A stretch of DNA of 64,000 nucleotides from Pedobacter cryoconitis (GCF_014207135.1 NZ_JACHCC010000014.1:165781-229780), one strand, 5' to 3'. Positions 26,036 through 35,394 are shown, counted from the first letter of the stretch. The notes: generated by a model from the letters alone, not told the origin. Numbers and translations are program-made.

Positions 26036-27184
26036 TTAACAATGCTTTTCTATTAAACTTCTTAACCCAATCATACTTAAGGACAAAATACCAAAACACA
26101 GACCGACCCAGGGAGAAAATTCTACGCCGTTGCTGACAATGATCCAGCCACTGACCATCGTACCAACTGAAACCCCCAGGTTTCCAAAAGAGGTAGCCAG
26201 GCTATTGGCAAATTCAAGCGCATGAGGTGCTGCCGAGATCATATAGGCTGAGGCATTGAGAAAACATGGCGCATAGAAAAATCCCCAGACGGCAATTATT
26301 CCAATGGTTACCCAGATATTTGTACCAGAATACTGCAAAGCAAATGGAATTAATATTGTTCCCAAAAGAAAAACAGCTGTGGTTTTTGGGATACTTTTAC
26401 TGAGCATTTTTCCCGAGATCCAATTGGAAACCACGCCGGTAATCCCAAACAGAAATAACATATAACTAATCATCTTCTCATCCATATGCTTCACTTTCCC
26501 CAGATAATCTGCAAAATAACTGTAGGTCGAAAACCAGGCTGCAATCATAAAGAAATTCATAGCTGTACTGAGCAGGAAAGCAGGTTGCTTCAAGATCATC
26601 AGCTGGCTTCCATATGATTTTTTTCCGGCAACCGGCATTAATGGTAAGGCTTTCCATATTCCTAAAAATGCCAGTGCACTAACTCCGGTCTGTACCATAA
26701 ATGAGGCTCTCCAATTAAACCAACCAGCCAGATAAGTTGCCAGCGGAACGGTCGTTACCATTGCGACAGCAATCCCCCCCAATACAATGCCCATTAACTG
26801 ATGCTCGTGTTTTTTGTCCCCAGAGGCTACTGCCGCAGCTATAGCGGTAGAGATATATACAGGCTGCAGAAATGCAGGTAATATCCGGACAGTTAATAAC
26901 AGCCAGAAAGGCGGGGCGAAAGAAGAAACAATCCCGGTAATTAAAAACACAGAAATAGCTGCTAGCATTATTTTTTTGCGGTCAAAACCAGAAAAAAGTA
27001 AAGTCATCAGCGGACCGGTTAAAGCAATAACCAATGCAAAGGCACTTAATAATACACCGGCCTGTGCAATGGTGAGCTGATAATAAGCTGCAATTTGTGG
27101 TAAAATACCGATTACGCCAAACTCAGTGGTGATAATACCAATTAACCCCAGACAGCCAATGTAGGCTACTTTTTTAGTCATCAT
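26036..27184 (-). CDS. MFS transporter
   Basis: 382 residues with about 12 hydrophobic helices. The loop FSGFDRKKIML between helices 2 and 3 matches the MFS GxxxDRxGRR motif in degenerate form. Similar to AraJ/YdhP-type sugar or drug efflux proteins. Located 12 bp after the serine hydrolase gene and divergent from the HxlR gene, which may control it. Confidence 0.85.
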   Translation of the reverse strand: MMTKKVAYIGCLGLIGIITTEFGVIGILPQIAAYYQLTIAQAGVLLSAFALVIALTGPLMTLLFSGFDRKKIMLAAISVFLITGIVSSFAPPFWLLLTVRILPAFLQPVYISTAIAAAVASGDKKHEHQLMGIVLGGIAVAMVTTVPLATYLAGWFNWRASFMVQTGVSALAFLGIWKALPLMPVAGKKSYGSQLMILKQPAFLLSTAMNFFMIAAWFSTYSYFADYLGKVKHMDEKMISYMLFLFGITGVVSNWISGKMLSKSIPKTTAVFLLGTILIPFALQYSGTNIWVTIGIIAVWGFFYAPCFLNASAYMISAAPHALEFANSLATSFGNLGVSVGTMVSGWIIVSNGVEFSPWVGLCFGILSLSMIGLRSLIEKHC

Positions 27185-27196
27185 CCTATCGTCGTG

Positions 27197-28456
27197 TTAA
27201 TCTTCTATCAGTGAATAAAATGCATTCTTGAATAGATATCCCAGGTCCCAGTAAGACTCAGGCATATACTCCTGTGTAAAGACCAGGCCGATCAGCTGCT
27301 CTTTCGGATCTACCCAGTAGTGCGTATTGAAAGCTCCTCCCCAAAAGAATGAACCAGGACTCAAAGGGTGTAAATAGCTGTTTCTTTCGTTCACCAGCCC
27401 CCAGCCCAGCCCAAACTGAAAGTCTTCATTTTCGCCATTTATTTTCATGTTTTTTGTCAGCTGATTTCGCAGCATCAGCTCAACGGTCTTCTGCCCGATC
27501 AGTCTTTTACCATGATAAACCCCTTTATTTAATACCAGTTGCAGGAATTTTGAGTAATCGTAAATTGTCGAACTCAGTCCTGCTCCACCGGACAGATAGA
27601 TATCATTAGTTACCGGATAGTCCGCAGCATTCCCTTCATAGATCAATCCTTTGTGCTTATTTAGTTTTCCCTTAGTTTTTTCGTGGAGGGCAACCAAACG
27701 GTCCTGCTTCTCCTTTGGCAAATGAAAATAGGTATCCTCCATCTCCAGAGGTCCAAAAATCCGCGTACGGAAAAACTCATCCAATGGCATACCACTCCAG
27801 ATTTCGACCAGACGTCCAAGTACATCTGTGTTTAATCCATAGGTAAATGCAGCACCCGGTTCGTGTAAGAGTGGCTGTCTGGCCAGTAATGCTATCCGCT
27901 CTTTTAAAACGCCCTTACTGCCCAACCCTGTAGATACACCCGCTTTTGCATAAATGGCGTTCATCCGCTCATCTATTGAGAAGACAGGATAACTCAGGCC
28001 AGAGGTATGACGCAATAAATCACGGATGGTAATCTCTCTTATCGGTGCAACACTAGTATAACTGCTGTCTGCCGGGTTAAAACTTTTCAGCACCTTCGTT
28101 TTCTTAAATTCAGGTATATATTTGGAAACTGGTTCATCCAGCAGAAAATGGCCCTGTTCCCATAACATCATCACCGCCAGGCTGGTTATAGCTTTGGTTT
28201 GAGAAGCTATCCTGAAAATATGGTTCGTCTGCATTACTTTTTTGGTTTCCAGATCTGCATAACCAAATGCTTTGTCGTAAACCGGCTTTCCGTCTTTCAG
28301 GATCAGGATATTTATCCCGGCGGTTTGCTGGGTTTTGATCAGCTGCTGCGCCAGACTATCAATACGGTGTAATTTTTCAGATCTGATTACTGTTGTCTGT
28401 GCCTGCAAATTCAGCCCTGTTAAGGCCATAGTGAGCACTAATGGGTATTTAGTCAT
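27197..28456 (-). CDS. Serine hydrolase, class C beta-lactamase/esterase family
   Basis: 419 residues with a signal peptide ending near LQAQ. The catalytic SxxK is in IASQTKAIT, the YxN tyrosine motif is TYGLN, and the third motif is FWGGAF in place of KTG, as in esterases of this fold. Probably a periplasmic esterase or peptidase rather than a true beta-lactamase. First gene of a two-gene unit with the MFS transporter. Confidence 0.87.
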   Translation of the reverse strand: MTKYPLVLTMALTGLNLQAQTTVIRSEKLHRIDSLAQQLIKTQQTAGINILILKDGKPVYDKAFGYADLETKKVMQTNHIFRIASQTKAITSLAVMMLWEQGHFLLDEPVSKYIPEFKKTKVLKSFNPADSSYTSVAPIREITIRDLLRHTSGLSYPVFSIDERMNAIYAKAGVSTGLGSKGVLKERIALLARQPLLHEPGAAFTYGLNTDVLGRLVEIWSGMPLDEFFRTRIFGPLEMEDTYFHLPKEKQDRLVALHEKTKGKLNKHKGLIYEGNAADYPVTNDIYLSGGAGLSSTIYDYSKFLQLVLNKGVYHGKRLIGQKTVELMLRNQLTKNMKINGENEDFQFGLGWGLVNERNSYLHPLSPGSFFWGGAFNTHYWVDPKEQLIGLVFTQEYMPESYWDLGYLFKNAFYSLIED

Positions 28457-28500
28457 TTCTATTTATTTAAATTGAGCTGGCTAAATTAAAAGGTAACCCT

Positions 28501-28508
28501 TACTTTTG
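28501..28508 (+). promoter_or_regulatory. -7 box of the hxlR-type gene
   Basis: TACTTTTG, exact TAnnTTTG match, giving a leader of about 37 nt before the ATG at 28552. Confidence 0.4.
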
Positions 28509-28523
28509 AAGGTAATACACCCA

Positions 28524-28540
28524 TTGTATGGTACATACAA
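28524..28540. promoter_or_regulatory. Candidate HxlR operator
   Basis: TTGTATG-GTA-CATACAA, perfect 7-bp arms around a 3-bp centre, in the intergenic region between the divergent regulator and the hydrolase/MFS operon. Confidence 0.5.
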
Positions 28541-28551
28541 AAAAGTAAGTA

Positions 28552-28917
28552 ATGGCAAAAATAAAGGAGAATTCGACCAATAACCTCAACCGGAAATACA
28601 TCATAACAGACTGTAACCTAACCTATTCAATATGTATGGTTGGCGGGCGCTGGAAGCTGCTTATTCTATGCAATCTGGAAAATGGAAAGTTAAGGTTCGG
28701 CGAGCTGAGAAGTAAGATCTGTAATATTACTGAACGTATGCTGACGCTGCATCTCAGAGAATTGGAAAATGATGGTATAGTCAAACGTACGGTTTATGCT
28801 GAGGTACCGCCAAAAGTTGAATATGAACTGACGGATATAGGCAGGGAACTGATTCCGATCTGGGAACAGTTAAGCAACTGGGGTGAAAAGCACAGAGCGA
28901 TGACGAGACCGGAATAA
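28552..28917 (+). CDS. HxlR family transcriptional regulator
   Basis: 121-residue winged-helix protein: CMVGGRWKLLILCNLENGKLRFGEL, then the recognition segment ITERMLTLHLRELENDGIV and the wing YAEVPPKVEYELTDIG. HxlR proteins often sense reactive electrophiles through an N-terminal cysteine; Cys22 (ITDCNLTY) and Cys28 fit. Likely regulates the divergent serine hydrolase/MFS pair. Confidence 0.9.
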   Translation: MAKIKENSTNNLNRKYIITDCNLTYSICMVGGRWKLLILCNLENGKLRFGELRSKICNITERMLTLHLRELENDGIVKRTVYAEVPPKVEYELTDIGRELIPIWEQLSNWGEKHRAMTRPE

Positions 28918-28949
28918 ACAGAAAGGGGAATTTACATTCCCCTTTCTGT
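28918..28949. terminator. Bidirectional terminator overlapping a coding end
   Basis: 14-bp perfect stem (28918-28931 with 28936-28949) with a 4-bp loop. It starts just after the hxlR stop, and its right arm encodes the last residues (TERGM) of the convergent 78-residue gene. Confidence 0.7.
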
Positions 28950-29168
28950 AATCATATGCCCCAGTAACTGGATTAGCTCTTCAGACAGGTCATCGTCTGA
29001 TGCCCACCTGATTCCGTGATTCAAATCCGCTTCGGGATATATCACCCCTATTACTGCTGGAATTACCACATCATTTAAGGTTTCATCGTAAGAAACAATA
29101 TACTGGTTATCTGCTGCTGCGGTAACTGTCACTGTGTGGTGTAAAAATCTTATACTGAACTCGTCCAT
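28932..29168 (-). CDS. Small hypothetical protein
   Basis: 78 residues, acidic, beta-rich at the N-terminus (FSIRFLHHTVTVTAAADNQYI) and helical at the end. No family recognised and no signal peptide. The ATG start and its position between real genes support it, but nothing shows its function. Confidence 0.5.
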   Translation of the reverse strand: MDEFSIRFLHHTVTVTAAADNQYIVSYDETLNDVVIPAVIGVIYPEADLNHGIRWASDDDLSEELIQLLGHMITERGM

Positions 29169-29238
29169 CTTCTTAATATTTCCTGGCAGGATTAACCTGC
29201 TACCTGGATTGGACAGTACACATTTTGTGCCATTCTGA

Positions 29239-30579
29239 TCAGCCCTTTAAAATCTTACTCTTCTCTGTATCAAATTCCTCCTGGCTCAGTATTCCTGCAT
29301 CAAATAGTTCCTTCAGATCCATTAAAGCCTGCTTTTTAGCTGCCATATCATTTTTAGGCGCTTCAGTTACCGGTACCTGGTTAACCACCGGTTTGACAAC
29401 TGTTCCCGGAGCACTGAATTTTAAAATCAGTTCAGTGATCTCATTATAACCCTTGATATTGGAATAATCAATTGCTTTTTGCTCTTTCACGTTAACGACA
29501 GTGACATCTGCACTGTTTTCCAGTAAATATTTCACAATATCTTTCTTCCCGTTTGCAGCTGCATAATGTAAGGCTGTATTACCTGATTCATCCTGATAAT
29601 TAACTTTAGCTTCGCGCTCTACCAGCAGTTTTACCATGCTTAAATAGCCATTTTTAACTGCGGCCTGCAACAGGCTTTCTCCACTGCAAATCTCATTGTT
29701 CAGGCTAAAATTGTTGCCTAATGACATGTCAGCCGCGCTTTCTACCCAGTCGAGGTAAGAATTCATCGCACCGTCAGCAGCAGTAATAGGTTTAGCGTAA
29801 TTTACATCCAGCCCGTTATCCAGGAATAAGCTAACAATCTCTTTCTGATTATGCGAACAGGAGTACCAGATAGGCGATAAACCACTTTTTGAGGAAACAA
29901 AGATGTCAGCTCCACTTTTCACCAGTAATTTCACTGATGCCTGGTTATTTTCATAACAGCTGATCAACAAAGCACTTTCTCCTGCATCATTAATATGGTT
30001 AACGTCGGCACCGTTATCCAGTAACAACTCGAGCATGGAACTGTTTTTAGCTTTAGCGGCTAATAACAAGGCAGTGTCACCTAAATTGTTGGTCTTATTA
30101 ATAGCTGCACCAGCCTCCAGCAGTAAATGTATAACCTCCTTATTTCCGCTGCCTGCAGCAATCAGTAAAGGTGTTTCTGCATCGTTATTTTCTACATCTA
30201 CTTCTAACCCCTGCTCTATCAGCTTTTTCAGCACTTCTGCCTGGCCTGTTTTAGCAGTAAGATGTAAAAAGCTATTTCCATGTTTATCGTTTATACCAAC
30301 TTTGGCCTCTTTCTCGATCAGATAAAGCGCAGTTTGCTTCTGTTTCTGCAACAGGGCAAAGAAAAGCGGGGTCTCTCCATTATGATCTTCGTAATCAATA
30401 TCCGAGCCCTGGTCTGCTAATATTTTCACAATATCCAGGTAACCTCTGTGCGCCGCATAATGCAAAGCTGTACGTCCTTTTTCGTCCGTATATTTAATAT
30501 CGGTATCACCGGCAGAAAGTAATAGTTCTGCGATTTTTCTATTGCCACCTTCACAGGCAATCAGGAATGACATTGACAT
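29239..30579 (-). CDS. Ankyrin repeat protein with C-terminal SHOCT domain
   Basis: 446 residues. About eleven ankyrin repeats span residues 5-375 (for example GRTALHYAAHRGYLDIVKIL, GDTALLLAAKAKNSSMLELL), interrupted near residues 260-295 by a longer segment. A proline-rich linker leads to a SHOCT motif (LMDLKELFDAGILSQEEFD) at the C-terminus. No signal peptide, so probably cytoplasmic. Starts 4 bp after the stop of another ankyrin gene; the two are one operon. Confidence 0.88.
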   Translation of the reverse strand: MSMSFLIACEGGNRKIAELLLSAGDTDIKYTDEKGRTALHYAAHRGYLDIVKILADQGSDIDYEDHNGETPLFFALLQKQKQTALYLIEKEAKVGINDKHGNSFLHLTAKTGQAEVLKKLIEQGLEVDVENNDAETPLLIAAGSGNKEVIHLLLEAGAAINKTNNLGDTALLLAAKAKNSSMLELLLDNGADVNHINDAGESALLISCYENNQASVKLLVKSGADIFVSSKSGLSPIWYSCSHNQKEIVSLFLDNGLDVNYAKPITAADGAMNSYLDWVESAADMSLGNNFSLNNEICSGESLLQAAVKNGYLSMVKLLVEREAKVNYQDESGNTALHYAAANGKKDIVKYLLENSADVTVVNVKEQKAIDYSNIKGYNEITELILKFSAPGTVVKPVVNQVPVTEAPKNDMAAKKQALMDLKELFDAGILSQEEFDTEKSKILKG

Positions 30580-30583
30580 ATAT

Positions 30584-31771
30584 TTATTTTGCTGAATTAG
30601 AAATTAGTAATTGTACAGTCTTGGCTTTCAGATTATTGTTGGAAGCCAGCATCAAGGGCGTTTCTTCCTTTCTGTTGATCAGATTGACGTCAGCCCCCGA
30701 CTCAATCAGCAGTTTTGCCTTTTTATAAATCTCCTTTGCCATACGTTCATCCAGCACAACATTATAGGCACATACTTTATGCAGCAGGGTTTCTCCTTTA
30801 TCATCCGGCTCATTGAGCTCAATTTTGTCCATAGCCAATACGGTTTCAAGAGACTCAAATGATTTTTCTGCCAGCCAGTCCAGACCAGATTTCTCCTGGT
30901 CATAATGAAGCGCTGTCTGTCTGAGGTCAGCACCAGCCTCTATCAGTTTCGGTAAAACAGCGGGATAATAATCACTGATCGGACGGCTTAGATAAGCTAA
31001 AAGAAGTGTATTTCCATTGTTGTCCCTCAGGTCAAAATCAGGGGTTACATGGGCAGCCAGTTTATCATAAACAGCTACACTTCCCTGATCCACTACTGCC
31101 TTATAAAAAGCGGTCTCACCATGCCAGTCCTGTTCATTAGGGTCAGCCCCGTTCTCTAAAAGCAAATCCAGATATTCGGGTTTATTCTGACTGACGGCTA
31201 CCATTATCGGCGTAGTCTTTTCTACATTGGCCTTATTGACATCTAACCCTTCCGAAATTAAGGTCTCCATATAAGCCATTGTTTTTTCGGCAGGAGCCAT
31301 TCGCTTATTCAGCACCTGGTAAAGAAGGCTCTGCTCAGCATTATTGATATAATTCACGTCACAGCCTGCGTTGATCAGGCATTTAATAATGGCAATATCC
31401 GCAGTATTTTCAAGCGCATAACCTAATAAAGTCTCGTTTTGTATATCATCGTTGATATTCTGCAATTTCCCTACAAAATCTGTTAAGAAATTCAGGGACT
31501 CTTCATCCACTGGTAAACGACGGATGATCACATCAAAAATAGTATTCCTGAAAGAATCGTATTCGTATATATCTGTTTCTATTGTTTTATCAGCAACCAA
31601 AAGATCAATAATCTCATATTGTTTTGCCTGGATTAACTGATCAAAGGGCAAGTTAAAATTTGGCTGCTTAATAACTTCTTTAGAGATTTTCTCTCCGCTT
31701 TGGAGTAATGCTTTCGCTTTTTCAAAATCCCTTTGCTGGATGGCATTTACGATTTCACTTTCAATTCTCAT
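30584..31771 (-). CDS. Ankyrin repeat protein
   Basis: 395 residues from the ATG at 31771 (MRIESEIVNAIQQRDFEKA); the frame is open 14 codons further but without a better signal. Repeats are irregular in the first half and clearer later (TTPIMVAVSQNKPEYLDLLLENG, GETLLHKVCAYN, ETPLMLASNNNLKAKTVQLL). Co-transcribed with the SHOCT-ankyrin gene. Such proteins bind partners; the partner is not evident. Confidence 0.82.
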   Translation of the reverse strand: MRIESEIVNAIQQRDFEKAKALLQSGEKISKEVIKQPNFNLPFDQLIQAKQYEIIDLLVADKTIETDIYEYDSFRNTIFDVIIRRLPVDEESLNFLTDFVGKLQNINDDIQNETLLGYALENTADIAIIKCLINAGCDVNYINNAEQSLLYQVLNKRMAPAEKTMAYMETLISEGLDVNKANVEKTTPIMVAVSQNKPEYLDLLLENGADPNEQDWHGETAFYKAVVDQGSVAVYDKLAAHVTPDFDLRDNNGNTLLLAYLSRPISDYYPAVLPKLIEAGADLRQTALHYDQEKSGLDWLAEKSFESLETVLAMDKIELNEPDDKGETLLHKVCAYNVVLDERMAKEIYKKAKLLIESGADVNLINRKEETPLMLASNNNLKAKTVQLLISNSAK

Positions 31772-31906
31772 TATTCTTTTGGTTTGGATGGTTGGGATCG
31801 TGTTTAAACACAACTATAATTATTCTTTTACAACTATAATCAAATTACGATCCAATATTCTGCCCAATAGAAAAATAGAATAAATGAATTTTAAATGGAC
31901 TGGTCT

Positions 31907-32569
31907 TTAGTCACTGATCTGCTTGAAATGCGCTTTTTTGTAAACATCTTTCCGTAAATGGACTTTGAGGTTTTTGAATGTTTCCAAAGGGCCTTTTGTT
32001 GCGAAAAGATTTGTTAACCAAGCTGGTATATCTCCCATCGGATCCACTTCCAGCATATATTCTGCTTTGACATGATTTTTACCCAGGGGGATGATTGTCC
32101 ACTTTCCCACAGAATGACTGATTCTGACTACATTTTTCTTTTCTGCGACATATCCGGGGATACAAGGCGAATTCACTGTAATAATTTTAGTTTCAGGATG
32201 CTGTTCAACCTGGATATGAACGACGTAATCCCGGTCTTCAGCAGGCCATGGAACAGCTACTTTGGAATAATAAATCAGATCGAGCGGAGAGTCCTGCTTA
32301 ATCAGAATGTTCTCTTTACTGTGATAAACCCATTCATTACAGGTCTTGATATCTAAAATTGCAGCTACGAGCTGAGATGGTGTAGCCTCCAGCTTACAAA
32401 TTACTTTGATTGCCTTGATTTTAGAGTGTTCCATCTTCCTGGTAAAAACCTCAATACCATCACGATCGACTGATAATTTCCATTTTTCCTGTCCTGAAAC
32501 AGGTTTAAAACTGGTAAAGAGCAAAACTGAGGTTAAAAATATAGTATAAAAATAGCTTGAACGACGCAT
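31907..32569 (-). CDS. START domain protein, secreted
   Basis: About 220 residues with a signal peptide (MRRSSYFYTIFLTSVLLF, cleavage near SGQ). The rest matches the START/SRPBCC lipid-binding fold: WKLSVDRDGIEVFTRKME, the segment VPWPAEDRDYVVHI and VEADPMGDIP-like LEVDPMGDIPAWLTN. Similar proteins in Bacteroidota are of unknown role, perhaps lipid binding in the periplasm. The ATG at 32569 is chosen because it starts the signal peptide. Confidence 0.82.
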   Translation of the reverse strand: MRRSSYFYTIFLTSVLLFTSFKPVSGQEKWKLSVDRDGIEVFTRKMEHSKIKAIKVICKLEATPSQLVAAILDIKTCNEWVYHSKENILIKQDSPLDLIYYSKVAVPWPAEDRDYVVHIQVEQHPETKIITVNSPCIPGYVAEKKNVVRISHSVGKWTIIPLGKNHVKAEYMLEVDPMGDIPAWLTNLFATKGPLETFKNLKVHLRKDVYKKAHFKQISD

Positions 32570-32708
32570 ACAAAAACACCGGATCGAAAGGTGATTTACC
32601 GGGTTACAAAAATACATAAATCGTATTTTCTTACCTATTTTTGTAGCTTTATATAAGTCATCATCAAGTAATTATACCAAAATAGGATGCCTATCGTTTA
32701 CATTTCAT

Positions 32709-32716
32709 TATCTTTG
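32709..32716 (+). promoter_or_regulatory. -7 box upstream of the L,D-transpeptidase gene
   Basis: TATCTTTG, exact TAnnTTTG match, about 100 bp before the ATG at 32817, giving a rather long leader. Confidence 0.35.
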
Positions 32717-32816
32717 TTTAAATAAAATCTGAAAAAGCTCCTCAAAAATAAATCTATCTGAAGAAAAACAGTACCTAATTAATTGTATAAAATTCATAGC
32801 ACTTAAACCCCATTCT

Positions 32817-33599
32817 ATGAGAAAATACCTTTTAGGCGGAGCAGGCTTAACTTTAGGCGTACTTACTCTGACCATTTTAATTAGCTGGATCCCTTATTCA
32901 AACCGGAATTTACCGGAAAAAATTGTTACCCAGGACTCTCTTTATAATCTGCATGTCAGCAAAATCTATTATGCAGCCCATCTCGAGGAAAGCGGTCTCA
33001 GACCTGAAGTTTTTGAAAAAGCCCTAACGGGATTTTATAATCTTAAAAACACAGGTAAAGTTTCAGCAGAAAAATCAATTCTTACTGTCGCCGATTTCGA
33101 CCAGAACAGCACTAAAAAACGGCTCTGGATCATAGACCTGGCAAAAGATTCTCTTTTACTCAATACCTGGGTTGCCCATGGTTCCAGGAGTGGTGATGAT
33201 CTGGCTACGCGTTTTTCTGATGCTACCGACTCTAATGAAAGCAGTCTTGGTTTTTATATAACAGGTGAGATTTACAGAGGTAAACATGGCCGTTCGCTGA
33301 GACTTGACGGTATGGATGAAGGTTATAATTCTAATGCGCGCAGACGCTCTATTGTAGTCCATGGCGCACCTTATGTTAGCCAGAGTACAATTAATGAGCT
33401 GGGAAGGCTCGGACGCAGTCAGGGATGCCCTGCGGTGCCCGCTGAGTTATCTGAAAAGGTAATCAATACCATTGAAGGTAAAACTGTTATTTTTATCAAC
33501 GGAAGTCATCAGAACTATTTCTCGAAATATCTGGATTCGCATCTTGCAGCAAATATTATTGTCCCGATGCAGGATAGCAGTTTCATTGCAAAAACATAA
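32817..33599 (+). CDS. Murein L,D-transpeptidase catalytic domain (YkuD_2-type) protein
   Basis: 260 residues with an N-terminal signal/anchor (about residues 5-24). Conserved motifs are VVHGAPYVS with the active-site-region His and GRSQGCPAVP with catalytic Cys204. The family cleaves or forms L,D cross-links in peptidoglycan in the periplasm. Preceded by a strong -7 box and followed by a terminator that begins inside its last codons. Confidence 0.88.
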   Translation: MRKYLLGGAGLTLGVLTLTILISWIPYSNRNLPEKIVTQDSLYNLHVSKIYYAAHLEESGLRPEVFEKALTGFYNLKNTGKVSAEKSILTVADFDQNSTKKRLWIIDLAKDSLLLNTWVAHGSRSGDDLATRFSDATDSNESSLGFYITGEIYRGKHGRSLRLDGMDEGYNSNARRRSIVVHGAPYVSQSTINELGRLGRSQGCPAVPAELSEKVINTIEGKTVIFINGSHQNYFSKYLDSHLAANIIVPMQDSSFIAKT

Positions 33600-33637
33600 G
33601 TGTTGTACTTTAATAGTACAACACTTATGTTTTTTTG
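33595..33637 (+). terminator. Intrinsic terminator of the L,D-transpeptidase gene
   Basis: 15-bp perfect stem (33595-33609 with 33615-33629), 5-base loop and an 8-base T run. It includes the stop codon and separates this gene from the convergent desulfurase gene. Confidence 0.92.
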
Positions 33638-35389
33638 TTAATTTCTTTGCCTTAAGCCAGAAATAACATCACAAAGTAAGTCAATCTCTGCGCAGGTATT
33701 GTAAAAAGCAAGAGAAGGTCTTACCGTGGCTTCAACTCCGAATCGTCTTAAGATTGGCTGTGCACAATGATGTCCGGATCTTACTGCGATACCTTCCTGA
33801 CTCAAAGCTGTTCCCACTTCGGCAGTGGTATATCCATTCAATACAAAAGAAAGTACGCTGGTTTTTTCAGCAGCAGTACCAATCAATCTTAGTCCTGAAA
33901 TCCTTTCCAGTTTTTGAGTAGCATATTGAAGTAAAAAATGCTCATACTCGTAAATATGATCAATCCCTAACTTTTCTACATAATCAATAGCCGCGCCTAA
34001 GCCAACTGCATCCGCAATATTTCCTGTACCCGCTTCAAATCTGGCAGGTGCATTGTGAAACTCAGTATGTTCGAAAGTTACATCCTTAATCATATTTCCC
34101 CCACCTTGATAGGGTCTGGTATAGTTTAGTAAGTCCTCTTTACCATACAATACCCCTATGCCAGTCGGTCCGAAGATCTTATGTCCCGAAAAAACAAACC
34201 AATCCGCATTCAGCTGCTGTACATCTGTGCGGATATGAGAAACGGACTGTGCGCCATCTGCGAGCACCCTGGCACCAGCGGCATGTGCCATATCTACAAT
34301 TTGTTTTGCCGGAGTTACGGTACCTAGGGCATTGGACACCAGCGTAAAGGAAACGAGTTTAGTCTTTGCATTTAATAATTTTCCGTACTCGTCCAACAGT
34401 ATCTGTCCATCATCATCTACCGGTATCACCCGAATAGTTAACCCTTTCTTTTTAGCTAACAATTGCCATGGAACAATATTGGCATGATGCTCAAGATGGC
34501 TGAGGATAATTTCATCACCTTGTTGCAGGTATTCTTCTCCCCAGCTCCCTGCTACCAGGTTTATAGCTTCAGTAGTACCTCTTACAAAAACGATTTCATT
34601 CGTAGAGCGGGCATTGATAAACCGGCTGATCTTTTGTCTTGCCCCTTCATAAGCATCCGTTGCACGGGCAGCCAGCTCGTGTGCTGCACGGTGAATGTTA
34701 GAGTTTTCATGTTCATAAAAATAACTTAACCGTTCAATTACCTGCCTGGGTTTTTGGGTTGTAGCCGCATTGTCAAGCCAAACTAAAGGCTTTCCATTTA
34801 CATGTTCAGAAAGAATTGGAAAATCATTCCGTACCAGGTTTACATTAAAAGCTGGCTGGAGATTTCCATGGCTAAACTGATTGAACGCAGAAAAATAGTA
34901 AGCATTTTCAGTTAATTGACCCGATTGAAAAGACGGCAACTGAGCGGTGGGACTATAAGTCTGTATTCCAGCCAAAACCTGCTTCAATTCCTGTTCAAAT
35001 GGCCTCTCCGATTCAAACGGAAGAGAAAAAGCTGATCCCCCTATAGGTTGATAAGCCGGTTGTTCAAAATTTCTGGTAATTGGTTGCTGTCCGGACACAC
35101 CTCCGCTTCCGGCGGTAGATCCTGGAATATGCCCAAGTCCTAAACCATTGGCATCTGGTAAACTTGTTTGCGGATTATTCAGATCTACCGAGTTTCCCTG
35201 GTATATTGCTGCATCTGTAAGTCCACTCCCGTTTCTTTGGGCCACGTCATGATTAGAAGGCAAAATATCCTTTGCAGGCAAAGGACCAGTTACATATCCT
35301 CCAGGTAAAATGGAGAAAAGTTCATTGGCGAGTTTTTCTAAAGCATGTACATCAGGCAGTCCATTTGGGCCATTAATTGTATTACTCAT
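33638..35389 (-). CDS. SufS-family cysteine desulfurase, Family 2A encapsulin cargo
   Basis: 583 residues. The catalytic PLP enzyme begins near residue 183 (NLVRNDFPILSEHVNGK, then WLDNAATTQKP). PLP lysine is Lys404 (FSGHKIFG) and the persulfide cysteine is Cys542 (SGHHCAQP). Residues 1-182 are an extra, Gly/Pro/Gln/Ser-rich, probably disordered region with two short hydrophobic helices, LEKLANELFSILPGG (18-31) and NAYYFSAFNQF (162-172). In Synechococcus elongatus such an N-terminal domain directs the desulfurase into a SrpI encapsulin. It starts 5 bp after the encapsulin shell gene. It would release alanine and supply persulfide sulfur inside the shell. Confidence 0.92.
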   Translation of the reverse strand: MSNTINGPNGLPDVHALEKLANELFSILPGGYVTGPLPAKDILPSNHDVAQRNGSGLTDAAIYQGNSVDLNNPQTSLPDANGLGLGHIPGSTAGSGGVSGQQPITRNFEQPAYQPIGGSAFSLPFESERPFEQELKQVLAGIQTYSPTAQLPSFQSGQLTENAYYFSAFNQFSHGNLQPAFNVNLVRNDFPILSEHVNGKPLVWLDNAATTQKPRQVIERLSYFYEHENSNIHRAAHELAARATDAYEGARQKISRFINARSTNEIVFVRGTTEAINLVAGSWGEEYLQQGDEIILSHLEHHANIVPWQLLAKKKGLTIRVIPVDDDGQILLDEYGKLLNAKTKLVSFTLVSNALGTVTPAKQIVDMAHAAGARVLADGAQSVSHIRTDVQQLNADWFVFSGHKIFGPTGIGVLYGKEDLLNYTRPYQGGGNMIKDVTFEHTEFHNAPARFEAGTGNIADAVGLGAAIDYVEKLGIDHIYEYEHFLLQYATQKLERISGLRLIGTAAEKTSVLSFVLNGYTTAEVGTALSQEGIAVRSGHHCAQPILRRFGVEATVRPSLAFYNTCAEIDLLCDVISGLRQRN

Positions 35390-35394
35390 AACAA

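Noticed and set aside
27197..28456. Second beta-lactamase for resistance
   Set aside because: The SxxK and YxN motifs are shared by esterases and DD-peptidases, and the KTG triad is replaced by WGG, so a general serine hydrolase is the safer call.
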